This document shows positions 35,140-46,676 of a stretch of DNA of 64,000 bases, piece by piece (positions within the stretch are counted from its first letter, which is position 1; each line of letters begins with the position of its first letter). This DNA is from Diplocarpon mali (lineage: Eukaryota; Ascomycota; Leotiomycetes; Helotiales; Drepanopezizaceae), in the NCBI GenBank assembly GCA_024741835.1, contig JAENRP010000214.1, positions 1 through 64,000 of the forward strand, written 5' to 3'. The position numbers were made by a program, and so were the translations under genes. The notes beneath the pieces were generated by a model. That model did no database searches, was not told the origin of the DNA, and saw only the letters and a list, made by a program, of their open reading frames with translations.

Positions 35140-38100
35140 ATGCCTTTAAAGAACTTATAAATGGTTTTATCTACTACAATAGGAGATAAATAAGCACTAG
35201 TTATAAACTTCTCTTAAGATAGTAGAGCTATTACATTATTAAAGAGCTTTAAATCGACCTACGCAGCCTTAAGAGATATAGAGTAATAAAAATTCCTTTT
35301 AGCTTACGCGAATGCTATTAGTAACCTTTTAACCTAAGTAGCCTTTGGAATTCTTTAATTTAATAACTTCTTAATTAAAGAATTAAGACTAAAGGGAATC
35401 TCTAAAGAGGAATTCTTAGCCGACGCAAATTAATATATAACCTTAGCTAACACTTTCAAAATAGACTGAGATAAAAGGAAAGAATCTATTCGATAATTGG
35501 ATAATTTAGCCACTAATAAGAGAGGACTCCTATTTCATTTACGTTTCTTAATAAATATTGATTCTAATAATAGAAGGCGAGTATTATTAAAAATTCTTAA
35601 GGAAAACACTCTTATAGCCAGAGCTATTTAAATTCTCAATTTCTTTATTATTTAAGAAGGAGTAGTAAAATTCCAAGGCAATCGAATTCGCAATCGCAGA
35701 TTTATAGGCCTATTTAATATAGTACTTATAGCAGCTAATAGAGCTATAAAAAGATCAAATTAAGCTATAGATATTACCTTACCTAATAGTACTATTATTA
35801 ATATGCTAAGGCTTTGCGCTTCTGCTTATAGTTTGCTTATTTTAAAAGAAAACTTAACTCCTATATTAGAGTTTAGATAAGATTTCTTTAATAATAAAAA
35901 AGAGAATTGATTATTTGTAATTAAGCCTGCCTTGAAATTCGCCTCTTAGCTTAAAGATATAATAAATATTAAACTATATAATTTGACTCGCGGTCCTAGA
36001 TTAAGAGTTAGAAATGAGAATTTTAAAACTGGACCTAACCTGCCTTTTGCTAAAATGATTTTAGAAACTGCTGCCGAATAGACTGCTTAAACGCTTAGCG
36101 CAGCCTCTTTAGAATTTTCAGAATCTTTAAAGGACTCTCCTTTAGCTAAATAACTAATTTTAGCTTGACCTTTAAAAAGGATAGATCGTTTAATAGCCAC
36201 CTTAGCTAATTTGCAATTTAAAACCAAAGGATTGCGCGCTCGCTTAGACTCCTTCCTTAATAACTTAAAGGAGCTAGTTCTTGACTTCTTTATATTTATA
36301 TATAATTAATTTAGAAACGATAATATAAGGAAAGACCTTATTCCTCTTGCTTTAAAGATAATTAAGAAAGCCGTTAGATAGATTTAATAGCTTATTTTAG
36401 ATAAGTTTACCCCTGCGGATATTATTCAATTCTTTAATAATTATAGAAGTTAAGAACTTAGTCTCTTAAATGCCGAGTAGGACTATTTTATCTTATAAGA
36501 AAGAGAATGCGAAAAGGGATCTATTAATTAAGATATTTGTAATTATAGCAATATGCCTTAATCGGTTATTCTCAACCTTAAACTTAAAGAACAATATAAC
36601 ATTTAAGTATCTTCTATAATAAAAACTCGCTTTTGATAGTATCTTCCTAGCGTAAGAATCGAAGGAAGAAGACTTTACAACCTTTATATTCGCTCTCTTT
36701 TAGTTTACTATAGTCTTAATTATAAAGGATTTAATATTAATAAAATCATTAAATACTTCGAACTTCTTTATATAGTAAAAGATATTAATCTTTTTCTAAT
36801 CTACCTTAATAATCAATTCTTTATCTCTTTAAGGATATGCAAATCTAACCTATTAATAATAGAGGTATCTTTAGGTGCTATAAAATTTAAGGCTGATCCT
36901 AAAGCCTTAAAGGCGTTAGAGTTAATTAAATAGAACAATTCCTTCTTATCGATATTGCTAAATAATAAATAGCAAGAGGAAATAGAGGAAGAAGGGTCAA
37001 TTGTAATGCCTAAACCCTTCGGATGCCGCTTCTTAACCGATAATTTTACTACTAATAATAGTACTCTTATAAGTATATTCCTCTCTATTATAAGATAAAA
37101 AGCAAAGATGTATTTTTATTACTTCTGCCCTATAGATAGCGCAACCTTTATACCTTCTTATTTTCTTTATAATATGATATTTAGTCTCACTTAATAAGTC
37201 CTTCGAATATACTATAGACTCTACCTCTTAATTATAATAGTAAGAAATAGAGGAACCTATTAGCTTATAGCCTACCCTAAACCTCTTTAATTGATTAGCC
37301 TTAATCTTTATAATCGAATCATTTTAATAAAAAGAGATATAAGTGCTATTAATAAAGAAATTCCGATTTTCACTCGCAGTCCTGGCCTGCAAGTCAATTT
37401 TATTAGAAAGCAAGTCTTGGATTATTAGATCTTACCGATCGGATAAGGGCTAGCTTTTAAAAGCCTTAATAGGTAGGTCGGCTCTTAGTCGAATGTAAAA
37501 CTTACTCTATTTATAAAGAAGATAAGTCGATAGACTTCTTAAGCACTTAGTTCAAAATCTCAACTAGCTTGAATAACTGTAAAATTGAAGCGAAAGGAGA
37601 TCTTACGACCTATTACTAATAATAGTAATCCAATTATAGTAATAATAAAATAGGGATACCTTCTTAAAATGCTTTCGGATAATCCTTATAGGATTAGTGG
37701 TTTTATAGCCTTTTATAATAATTATATAACCATTTGCAATAAGAATACCTTAGAAAATGAGATTCGAATCTCCGATCTTATCTTTTCAATCTTTACTTTA
37801 AAGTAACCTCTAATACCTCGATAGATTAATATAAGTAGGACTACTACACCTTTTAAGGCAGCTTTTCATCTTAAGAACTATAGCAGCCTCTTTAAAGCCA
37901 TTATTAGTCGACGCTCTTAGACAGATCCATTAGTTATAATTGAAGTATAAGAGTTGTTTCTTCTTAATAAAGACGAATTGAAAATCCACTTTATAAAATA
38001 TAATTAGAAGCTCTTTAATGCCCTTATTAAGGCCTAGACAAACGTTACAAATACTAAGTCGCTTCTTTATAGACTTAAGTCTTAAGAATAACACAATAAA

Positions 38101-38433
38101 GTAAATGCTTTCTAAGAGCCTAATATACTAATTGATAAAGGCATTATTATAAGAAAATTCGGAAAAGAGATAAACTAAGACGCTAGTATAGTATTAGATC
38201 CTAATTTAAGAACCAATCCCCTATTTTTACCCTTAAGTTCAGAAATGCCAAGACTGACTCGCAAGCCCAGCCTGCGAGTAAGGTTGGACTTAGCTAACTT
38301 AAGCCTATAAGAAGGTTCAGATGAACCTTAGTCACCAAATCTAAGGGTACTAATAGAAGATCCTTTAAAAGAGGTCCTTAAAGCTAAGAAATCGCTAAGA
38401 AATGAGAACTAACGCAAAAGAAGAAGACTCTAA
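35140..38433 (+). pseudogene. ORF3 of giant copy 2: unknown 1098-codon protein
   Basis: The ATG is at 35140 and TAA at 38431-38433, the same length as copy 1 with no net indel. The blocks noted in copy 1 are recognisable (IQEGVVKFQGNR, KKAVRQIQQLILDKF, MHYRLYLL with M changed to I). The basic C-terminus (RKRRRL) is kept. It begins 273 bp after pol. Its homology to ORF4 at 39064 is end to end. Function unknown. It carries many TAA/TAG. Confidence 0.74.
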
Positions 38434-38819
38434 AGTAATAATAGAACTAATAATTAAGTCGACTCGATCTAAAGAATTATAGTCTATTCCTCTCTTTAAA
38501 AACCATTTGGAGAAATTGCAAATTAGATATTGAATTTTTTTAAGATTATCTACTTTCTATATACCTTTACCTCTTTATTCTCTATTCATTATTCTATTTT
38601 ATATATATTCTTTACTCTACTTTGTTCTTTATATAATCTACCCTTTGATTATTTCCTTTATATGTAACTTTCTAATGCTTACCTTTAAAATGTTATCCTT
38701 ACCTTTGAAGAATTATCATTCACTAATTATAGGTCCTTATATACGTTATACCTTACTTTTATTCCTACTTCTAAGCTTATTATACCTACTTTTCCTTTAT
38801 ACACTAGCGCGATTCCAAA

Positions 38820-38875
38820 CTCTATAAATAAGCCTCTCTCCGCACGACGATTTTACTTTTTTTTACTTTCTCTAT
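38820..38875 (+). promoter_or_regulatory. Possible internal core promoter upstream of ORF4, copy 2
   Basis: CTCTATAAATAAGCC followed by TTTTACTTTTTTTTACTTTC, at the same place as in copy 1. The TATAAATA word is untouched in both copies although the flanks are RIP-changed, but it contains no CpA, so this is weak evidence. Confidence 0.33.
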
Positions 38876-39063
38876 AACCCTACTAGACCTATAACACTAG
38901 TACTACTACTATTGTCTTTCTATTATTAATCTTTTCTAGTATAGGCCTCTTATATTATTAATCTTTCCTAAATAATCATCTCTTTATTTAAAGCTACCCT
39001 CCTGCCGACTAATTCATTATAATACTACTAAGCTTAAATAAGAAAGCTATACTTAAGAAGAAT

Positions 39064-42000
39064 ATGTCAATTGTTGCCTTAAGTAGCAAGTCAATGAATA
39101 CTATTAGCAATGAGCTAATATTAGAAGGTGGCTTTTTATAAAAGGGCAAGTTACTAAGATTATTAGAAGATATAGTAAGTACTTATAGAATATTAAGTAA
39201 AATAGAATAATAGGTATTCCTAAACTCATCTATTAAAGTATTGAACTATAGAATCTCTGCGGTTGAAAAAGGATTTTTAGACTTTAATGATTTTCTTAAG
39301 AATAAGCTTAAGATAAAGGGAATCGATTATGAAAAATTCCTATAAGAATATTAAAGGTATGCTAATTTAGTCGATCTATTTTAAAAGAATCGAGATAAGA
39401 AAAATGAGTATATAAAAAGGTTATTATAGTTTATAAGTAGTACTTATAGTATACTTTTTCAAATATACTTTATAACTAACATTACTACTAATAACGCCCT
39501 ATAGGGGCTTGGTAAAATTTTTAAGATATACTAACTAGTAGCAAAGGCTATATAGGTATTAAATCATTTCACTATCCAAAAGGGTATAAAAAAGCTATAA
39601 GGAAACAGTGCGCAAGGTAGAAAATTTATAGGTTTCTTAAATACTATTATCCACTCTGCTATTCAGACTATAAAGGACAGCCCCTCTTAGTATAATAATA
39701 TTGCATTGCTAGACTAAATAGTTTTAGATACCCTTAGTTTATAATAATTATAATATAGTTTACTTATTATAAAAGAAAAGATAATCTATCTAGCTAAGTA
39801 TACTATAAATTACTTTAATAATAAGACGGAAAGATAGGAGTTTATTATACCCGCCGCTTAGAAAATGCTGCCACCCTTAGAAGATTCAACTGATAAGCAA
39901 AATTTGACTCGTAGGCCTAGCCTATAGGTAGAAGTACTATATAAGGAGGATATCCCTAAGCTAGAGGTACCTATAATACCTAGAACTCAAATAGCTGACT
40001 ATCGCAATCACTAATCATCAGACTTAGACGAGTTTAATTCACTATCTTTAAAGATGCCCTAAACACTTAGAATACTAATAGCAAAGAAGTTGACTCGTAA
40101 GCCTAGCCTATAGGTCAGAACATATAACAACATAGACTCTAAAGATAATCTGACAGACAAAGAGAATAACCCTATTACTAATATAATAGAAATTTTTAAT
40201 AATATTAAAAAGGATATAGCCGATATTATGCAAACCTTTTCTAAAGACCTATAAAAATTTATTTTAAAATTCTATAAGTCAATAATAAAGCGTTTGAAAA
40301 AGGAAGGTTAAGGAGAAGTTTTGCTAGTATAAGAAGCGATAGCAAGAGCTATTAAACAAATTATAAAGCTATAATAAGACGAATTTTCTATAAACAACAT
40401 TATGCATTTCTTTATTAAGCATAAGAAATCAAAGGGCGACTATTATATCCTTAAAAAAAAGCCAGAAAATAGTATAATAATCATATCTATAGAGTGCTAT
40501 AAAGTTCCCTTTAATATTAAGATAATACTTTAATATAGCGATAGATTCAAGATTGCAATAATATTAGAGATAAAGATATAACTAAGCAAATTTATAATAA
40601 GGATATTCGATAACTTCAATTTCGAAAAATTTTATACTTTATATAAACGATAATATATATAATATTATAGGCTAATAATAGTATCTTTAACCAATAAGTA
40701 AGTTTCCTCTAATATATACAAATTTTACATTACACCTAACCTAAAGTTGTTTTTACTATACCTAAGGAATTATACAATTATAGCCACTAGCAATAGAATA
40801 GCAAGCCAGGTTAAGAAAGATATATTATTAGGTTTTGCTAAGTTTAAAGTAGAGCTTAAAGCTTTGAAATTATTCTATAATATCGCTTGGACTTCCGCCT
40901 GGTATAATGCTATACTAACTAGTAATAACCTAATATTACTTTATAGCAAAGGTTTTTTAAATATGCCTAAATTATTTAGCTACGCTTTCCTAAGTACTAT
41001 ACGCATATATAGTTATAGTAATTGTAAAAAGAATTCATTTTTAACATTAGTATAAGAGGAGCTAGAAATATACTAATACCATTTCCGGACCTTAGATAAG
41101 AAGCTAAGCCTCCTTTCCGCCTTCCTTTATAATATAACTTATAGCTTAATATAGCAGACCTTAAGGATATACTATAGTCTATATCTTAATGCTCTATTAA
41201 CTTATTATAATTCTTTATATAAGCTAGTAGCGTATCCTAAGCCTATATAGTTTATAAATATTAACTACTATTTGCGAATTATTTCTATTAAGATTAATGC
41301 TAATATAAGATTTATAAGATTGACTCCTAGGCCTAGCTTATAGGTCAATCCACCTAATAATAGAACTATTGACTATTATATAATTCTAGCAGCTAAACAA
41401 TCGACTAGAGAATTTGCTATATAAGAAAAGTCTTATAAGTCATCTATACTTATATCCTATTGCCTTAAGAACTCTTAGTAGATCTTATTGAATCTAATAT
41501 AAAGCGTAGCTTAATAAAAAGAATTAAATACTAAGGATAGAATAATTCTAAAGGAGTATATCTTTAATAAGACTACTCTATTCTTAGTATTTATAAGATA
41601 AGGCACCTTTATTAACCTGGATTCTGATAGAAAACCTAGAAAGGGTGGTTTTCTTACTATTAGTAATAACTATACAGAAGTTGTTAATAATAAATCACTT
41701 AAGAATGGCGCTAACCTAGAAGAATTCATTATCGATTCCATCTATATAAAGAAACTAAGTATAGTAAGATAGAGTATTACTAAAGAAGCCTTAGCCAAGT
41801 TTCGTATAACGCTTAGTATAATAAAAGGTGGTCTACTATTAGACGCTCTTATAGGAAGACGATTATAAAGTGATCTATTAGTAGTAATAACTATAAAGGA
41901 TTTATTTGCAAAAGACGTGTCTTAATTAATAGCATATCTGAAGAAGTATAAATAAGAACTTTTTAAAGATTTTGCTAATACTTAAAAGCTAGTTTAATAA

Positions 42001-42483
42001 CTAGAGCTATAGTTATATAGCAATAAGTCTTAGATAAAGACTAAGGATATAGATAATAATATCAAAGCTAATAATATGATTAATAAGACAATACTCCTTA
42101 AGAAGTATAGCATTAAGAAGCCTTATGTAAAGACACCTAATATAACTCTTAGGCCTAGCTTGCAACTTGATCTATTAAAGGGCAAGGCTAAAGAAGTAGT
42201 ATCTGTAGAATCTCCCGCCTTCCCCTCCTTTATTATTAACAATTCCCTTAAGGATAATGATAATAATAATAATAATAACGCTATTATATAAGTCTTTCTC
42301 CTTATCAGCAGAAGCTATTATACTATATTAGCATCCGCAAGGAGCATAGAAGCTCTTGCCATACTAAGACCTGCCTTGTCGGACACTAATAGCGATACTG
42401 TAAGAAGAAGTAGTCGTTTGGCAAAGAGAGTATTATCTAGTAATAATTCTCCTTATCCTTTAAAGAGAACCAAGGAAAACTGA
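39064..42483 (+). pseudogene. ORF4 of giant copy 2: unknown 1140-codon protein
   Basis: ATG 39064 opens MSIVALSSKSMNTISNELIL; the end is TGA 42481-42483 (copy 1 TAA, three codons longer). It contains the longest stop-free piece of the family (40747-41055; LRNYTIIATSNRIASQVKKD). The C-terminal Asn run from an AAT microsatellite is at about 42253-42282 and the basic RRSSRLAKRV near 42410. Palindromic peptides fall near codons 282, 344, 754 and 1028, as in copy 1. It is paralogous to ORF3. No domain that I can name; no transmembrane or signal peptide pattern is convincing. Confidence 0.75.
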
Positions 42484-42819
42484 CGCCTAAGTTGGTTCTA
42501 TTTTAATTGTATTTTTTTTTATAATTCTATAGCTTGTTTGTTTATTTTACTAATTTCTTTTTCTGACTCCTAGGCCTGGCCTATAGGTGAAAAGCGCATA
42601 TATANNNNNNNNNNNNNNNNNNNNNNNNNNNNNNAAAAACTCTCCTTTTTTTTTCTTTTACCTTTGATAATAATATAGCCCTAGTTTAGGCCTTTTAATA
42701 TATTAGTTTTCTCGCACTTAAGGTTTGCTAATAATTGACATACTATTGCCTTAACTTGTATTATTTTATATTCTTTGCTAATAGTAGTAGGGGCTACTAC
42801 TTTTATTATTTAGGATATA
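42484..42819 (+). other. 3' tail of giant copy 2 with assembly gap
   Basis: Non-coding tail with the last palindromic motif (42566), a 30-N gap (42605-42634) next to A- and T-runs, and the same AT-rich sequence as in copies 0 and 1 up to the LTR. Confidence 0.8.
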
Positions 42820-43064
42820 TATAGAGACTTAAGATAGATAGGTCTTATAATATATATCATATAATCGACGTAGGATAGTAGGAGGATAAAAGGGCCATCT
42901 TCTGTATATAGAGACAGCGCGTGTCGCTATAGTACTAAATATACCCCATACTTAGGACTTATTCCTAATATCTTATCTAGGAGAGCCCGCTTGTAGTGCT
43001 TCCTCCTCTTGTTTTTAAGTCTTCCCTTAGGCCTATTCTTGTGTTGTCTCCCCTCTGTTTTATA
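42820..43064 (+). repeat. 3' LTR of giant copy 2
   Basis: A 245-bp LTR starting TATAGAGACT and ending TTTTATA, followed by TSD GTAA (43065-43068). The right end keeps GTGTTGTCTCCCC, as in the other 3' LTRs. Confidence 0.93.
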
Positions 43065-43068
43065 GTAA

Positions 43069-44744
43069 TAACGAGCTAATAGATTAGAAGCTCCTGCCTT
43101 AGTATATTAAATTCAAGAACGTTTTCAATCGCTAGGCCTTTGATCAATTGCTAGAACCTAGGCTAAGGGTAGATTATAAAATTGAGTTAATAGGCGAGAA
43201 TAACTTAACAATTGAACCCTTCTGCTGCCTTACTAATAAATAGCTCTTAAAGGTCAAGAGCTATATTCTTAAGAACTTGTATAAAGGATTTATCAAAGCT
43301 TCGAGTTCTCCTTAAGCAGCCCTAATCCTCTTTATTAGAAAAGCTAATAGCTCCTTATATCTATATATCGATTACTAGAAACTGAACGCCTTAATAAAGA
43401 AAGACCCCTACCTAATTCCACTTATTAATAAGATAATAGCATATATATCGAAAGCTTATATCTTTATAAAAATCGATATATAATAAGCCTTTTACTATAT
43501 CTGTATATCAGCTGACGCTAAGGACCTAACTACCTTCTATACGCGTTATAGGACCTACAAATATAAGGTTTTGCTATTCGGGCTAACAAATAGGCTTACT
43601 ACCTTTTAAAGGTTTATTAATAATATTCTCTTTAACCACTTTGACGATTTCTATTCTACCTACTTAAATGATATTCTAATCTATTTAAAAAACTCCCTTA
43701 ACTATGAGATTTATATTAAGAAGATCTTAAGAATTCTCTAATACTATAGCCTTTAAGCAGATATTAAGAAAAGCGAGTTCGGGGTTATTAAAACTAAGTT
43801 CCTAAGGTTTATTATTAGAGTTTACAAAATTAAAGTAGACCTTAATAAGGTCTTAGTCATTTAGGAATAGAAATACGCTAAGAATGTATATAGCGTATAG
43901 AGCTTCCTAGGGTTTTGTAACTTCTATTAAAGGTTCATTTAAGGTTATAGTTATATCTGCCGACTTTTAATAGCTCTTATAGGAAACGTTCCTTTTGACT
44001 TTAATAATACTTATAAGGAAGCTTAGGAAGCTTTGCGCTTAAGCCTTTAAATAACCCTAATTTTATACTACTATTACCCTTAGAAGTAGATAAGGCTTAA
44101 GACTAACGCCTCTAATAGCGTAGTTGCTAGCATACTCTCCTAACTCTAAGAAGACGATAACTACTACCTAATCGGGTACTTCTTAAAGATAATAAATAAC
44201 GCTAAGCTAAATTACCCTATTTATAATAAAGAGCTCCTAGCGATTTTTAAATCATTCTACTAGTATAAGGCAGAGCTATTCAAGGCCTAGAAAATAGTAT
44301 ACGTATATATAGATTATAAAGCCCTTAAGTACTTTATAATAACTAAGGACTTAATAGCCTAGTAGGCTCGCTAGGCGGAGTTCTTCGCTGACTTCAACTT
44401 CCTTATTATATATCAAATAGGTATAACGAATACGCTAGCTAATATACTTTTATATTAAGACTAAGAGCTGACCCCTCTTAAGGCTAGGAAATGAGCTTTA
44501 CGCTATTAGCAGCTCTTACCTAACAATAAGCTTTTTATAGAAGTACTTACTACTAAAGGCGATTCTACTCTTAGGCCTAGCCTATAAGTGACTTTAGCGC
44601 AGATCGATTCTACTCCTAGGCCCGGCCTACGAGTAATAACTATGCCAATCGCGCTAATAGAGGTACTTGCCAACCTAATATCTAAAGTCGAGTATAATAT
44701 AGCGAACTACTATATTATCAATAAAGTTATTTAAGCTAATAAGA
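43069..44744 (+). pseudogene. G2 reverse transcriptase and RNase H
   Basis: The plus frame resumes exactly after giant copy 2. RT shows KGFIKASSSP, LYIDYQKLNALIKKDPYLIP, KVLLFGLTN and the YxDD box as YLNDILIY at 43661. A palm/thumb segment follows with FLGFCNFYQRFI near 43905. RNase H begins with RLKTNASNSVVASILSQ near 44090 and YPIYNKELLAI near 44215. Two palindromic peptides (TLRPSLQV, TPRPGLRV at 44567 and 44612) lie just before integrase. The frame is broken by TAA/TAG, and by C3 at 44745-44749 (TSD CCTCC). Confidence 0.9.
44567..44635 (+). repeat. Two palindromic peptide motifs between G2 RNase H and integrase
   Basis: Units start at 44567 and 44612, 45 bp apart and in frame (TLRPSLQV, TPRPGLRV). 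The second, ACTCCTAGGCC C GGCCTACGAGT, retains nearly all of both arms. Confidence 0.85.
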
Positions 44745-44749
44745 CCTCC

Positions 44750-45049
44750 TATAGGTTCTATACCGGTAATCGATATTCACGTGAATATAGTTGAGTACTT
44801 ATTATTAAAAAAGAATCTATTATAATATCTGTCTATCTCTATATAACTGAGATAGTACCTTTATACCTTTGAATGTCCTCCCTCTTATAGTCCCTCCTAG
44901 CCGTATATAGGTATCCTTCCGAGGTCCTCCAGCTGAATAGCCGTCCGAAATATATACAAAACCCCTTATATCGCATATAGTATAGCTGTGTAGGATAACC
45001 CTAAGAACGAGGATAGCTTGCCTCTTACATAGGAATCTGCGTACCAATA
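44750..45049 (-). repeat. C3 3' LTR
   Basis: 300 bp, plus-strand TATAGGTTCTATACC to GTACCAATA. Its outer left end keeps CGATATTCACGTGAATATAG, which reads CAATATTCATATAAATATAG in the other LTR. Confidence 0.92.
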
Positions 45050-45099
45050 CTAGTAGTACTTTCTTTTAAAAAGACCTTTTCAACTCGCATAAGGAAGTA

Positions 45100-45300
45100 C
45101 GCAGAATAGGTATATAAAGGAGGCAGATCGGTAGCAAATAATCAAATAGTAATAAAGAATAAAATAGCAAAGACAAATAGCTTAATAGCAAAGGCAAATA
45201 TAATAGGTAATAAGGATAGTATATATATAAAGTAGAATAGCAAAGATAAAGGTAAATAGCAAAGATAAAATAGCAAAGAGGGAAAGGAAAGGTATCCAAG
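45100..45300. repeat. AATAGCAAAG low-complexity repeats in the C3 3' region
   Basis: The word AATAGCAAAG or a one-base variant recurs at least five times in AT-rich sequence without a gene. The minus-strand open stretch over it is hydrophobic low-complexity translation and is not taken as a gene. Confidence 0.65.
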
Positions 45301-45599
45301 TGATAGAAGCAATCTAAGGTCTTTATTCGAGCCTTATGGTAGTGCAATTATAGTCCGGTTGCGTTCTGGTAGGTTCGAGACTCTTTATTAAAGAGTCATT
45401 TGGAGTTATAATCCACTATAGCTATAAATTATAATAATTTATAAAAGGGAAAAAGAGGGGCCTCTAAGAAGGCATATATATTAAGCTTCCCTCCTCCCTT
45501 GATCTCTTAACTCCAACTCCTACTTCTTATAAGTAGGTCAATTCCCCCTTTTACTTTTAAGTTAATTAACCCTATAGTAGATCTTATCTTATATTATCC

Positions 45600-46560
45600 T
45601 ATTAATACTATTATCATTAGTAAGTGCTCTAATTATTGGCCGACCCCCTTTAATATATACCTCGCTGACTTAGATAGTGCTCGAATGCAATCCCGAGGAC
45701 CTGCCTAAGGCCTTTCGAGTGCTATGCGTATATTATACGCAAGTGATATTAAAAAAGGAGGCTAATAAGAATAATACTAGCTATATATGCGCATTTAATA
45801 CTCTTACTTTTAAGAAGTATGACTATTGCATTACGCAGTAGGTAAAGTATATCTTAGTAAGTGCCCTTTAATATCCTCTTACCCTAATAGCCTCTGATAG
45901 ATATCCGTTCTAAATACTTATTTAGGCTTAAGATAAGTATATTATCCTCTAGGATGCTTAGGTTAGCAGCAATATTAAAGCGATCTAAGAGGCGGCCCGA
46001 ATCCTATTTAAGGAGACTTAGATATAAATCTCTATAGTCCCGAAGACTTAGGATGCCCTTTAGCTAGCCTAGCTAAATAAAGCTTATGCCTTCTACTATA
46101 GTATCGACCTTGCGAATACTTAGCAAGCTATATATACCTTTAAATCTATTTAATATTAATAACTAACTATTCGCAGGATTTATTACGCGCTATTCAAAGC
46201 GGTAATACTGCCCTTAGGCGTCTTAAAACTTAAAGCACTAAGGTGCTCGGCTCCCTCTAGCGTATAAAGGGGCTATCTAGCTTAGCTAAGGGCTATTCTT
46301 AGGCTCCCTTTAACAATATCTACTACTAAAAAGGCAAGGGTAGATAAGTGCCTTTTAAGGGCTTTCTAAAGGGTAAGGATCTAGATCTTAGTAATTTAAA
46401 TAAGCTAAATCTAAAGGAGATCGCAGCCGCTCTTACTTAAGTGCAAGCTTAAAAGGAACAGGCCAACTTGGCCGCTACTTTAGGTAGTAAGGCTTCTAGG
46501 CCTTAAGGGTTTAGGAATCTACGCCTTAAAAATCCTAGTGCTTAGGATAAGTACTTATTA
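45600..46560 (+). pseudogene. Unknown plus-strand frame (about 310 codons) antisense to C3, in its 3' region
   Basis: One plus frame runs from about 45600 to 46560 with only TAA/TAG stops, like the RIP-mutated genes elsewhere. It reads GRPPLIYTSL, NPEDLPKAFRVLCVYYTQVI, TFKKYDYCIT, SDRYPF, ARILFKET and a basic C-terminal half rich in Arg and Lys. The minus strand here gives no comparable frame. It lies between the C3 pol stop and the 3' LTR, in the orientation opposite to C3 transcription. I do not recognise it. It could be an accessory antisense gene of C3, a captured gene, or a gag remnant of another element. A chance frame is possible. Confidence 0.45.
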
Positions 46561-46676
46561 AGGGTAGAATTATTAGTAGATCATTGTCTTTAGCAATATA
46601 ATTATCGCTGCTTTACTATAACCTCCTTTTCTAGTACTACTTAAGTAATAAAAAAAATGCAAGTACGCGCAGGTAA

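Larger units (their letters stand above)
28234..42589 (+). repeat. Fourteen dispersed palindromic motifs in giant copy 2
   Basis: The same 14 positions as in copy 1 are occupied, from 28234 (leader) and 29243 (gag), through 31159 and 31321 in pol, to 42566 (tail). The unit in ORF3 near 38257 (ACTCGCAAGCC C AGCCTGCGAGT) is one of the best palindromes in the window. Identical placement shows that the motifs were fixed in the master copy before these insertions. Confidence 0.83.
27318..43064 (+). mobile_element. Giant Gypsy-like element, copy 2 (15.7 kb, four ORFs)
   Basis: A second complete copy in the same orientation as copy 1, with 245-bp LTRs (27318-27562, 42820-43064) and a 4-bp TSD GTAA (27314-27317 and 43065-43068). 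It is inserted in G2 between protease and RT. Alignment with copy 1 is nearly gap-free (offset 19071-19075); differences are mostly transitions. TSDs differ between the copies, so they are separate insertions, not a segmental duplication. Confidence 0.93.

Noticed and set aside
8245..43064. Assembly artefact or segmental duplication of one 15.8-kb block.
   Set aside because: The copies have different TSDs (CTAG and GTAA), different host positions in G2 and many differences, so they are two insertions.
44820..45047. Open frames at 44820-45047 and 52597-52818 (minus) as a repeated small gene.
   Set aside because: They lie wholly within the two 300-bp LTRs of C3.
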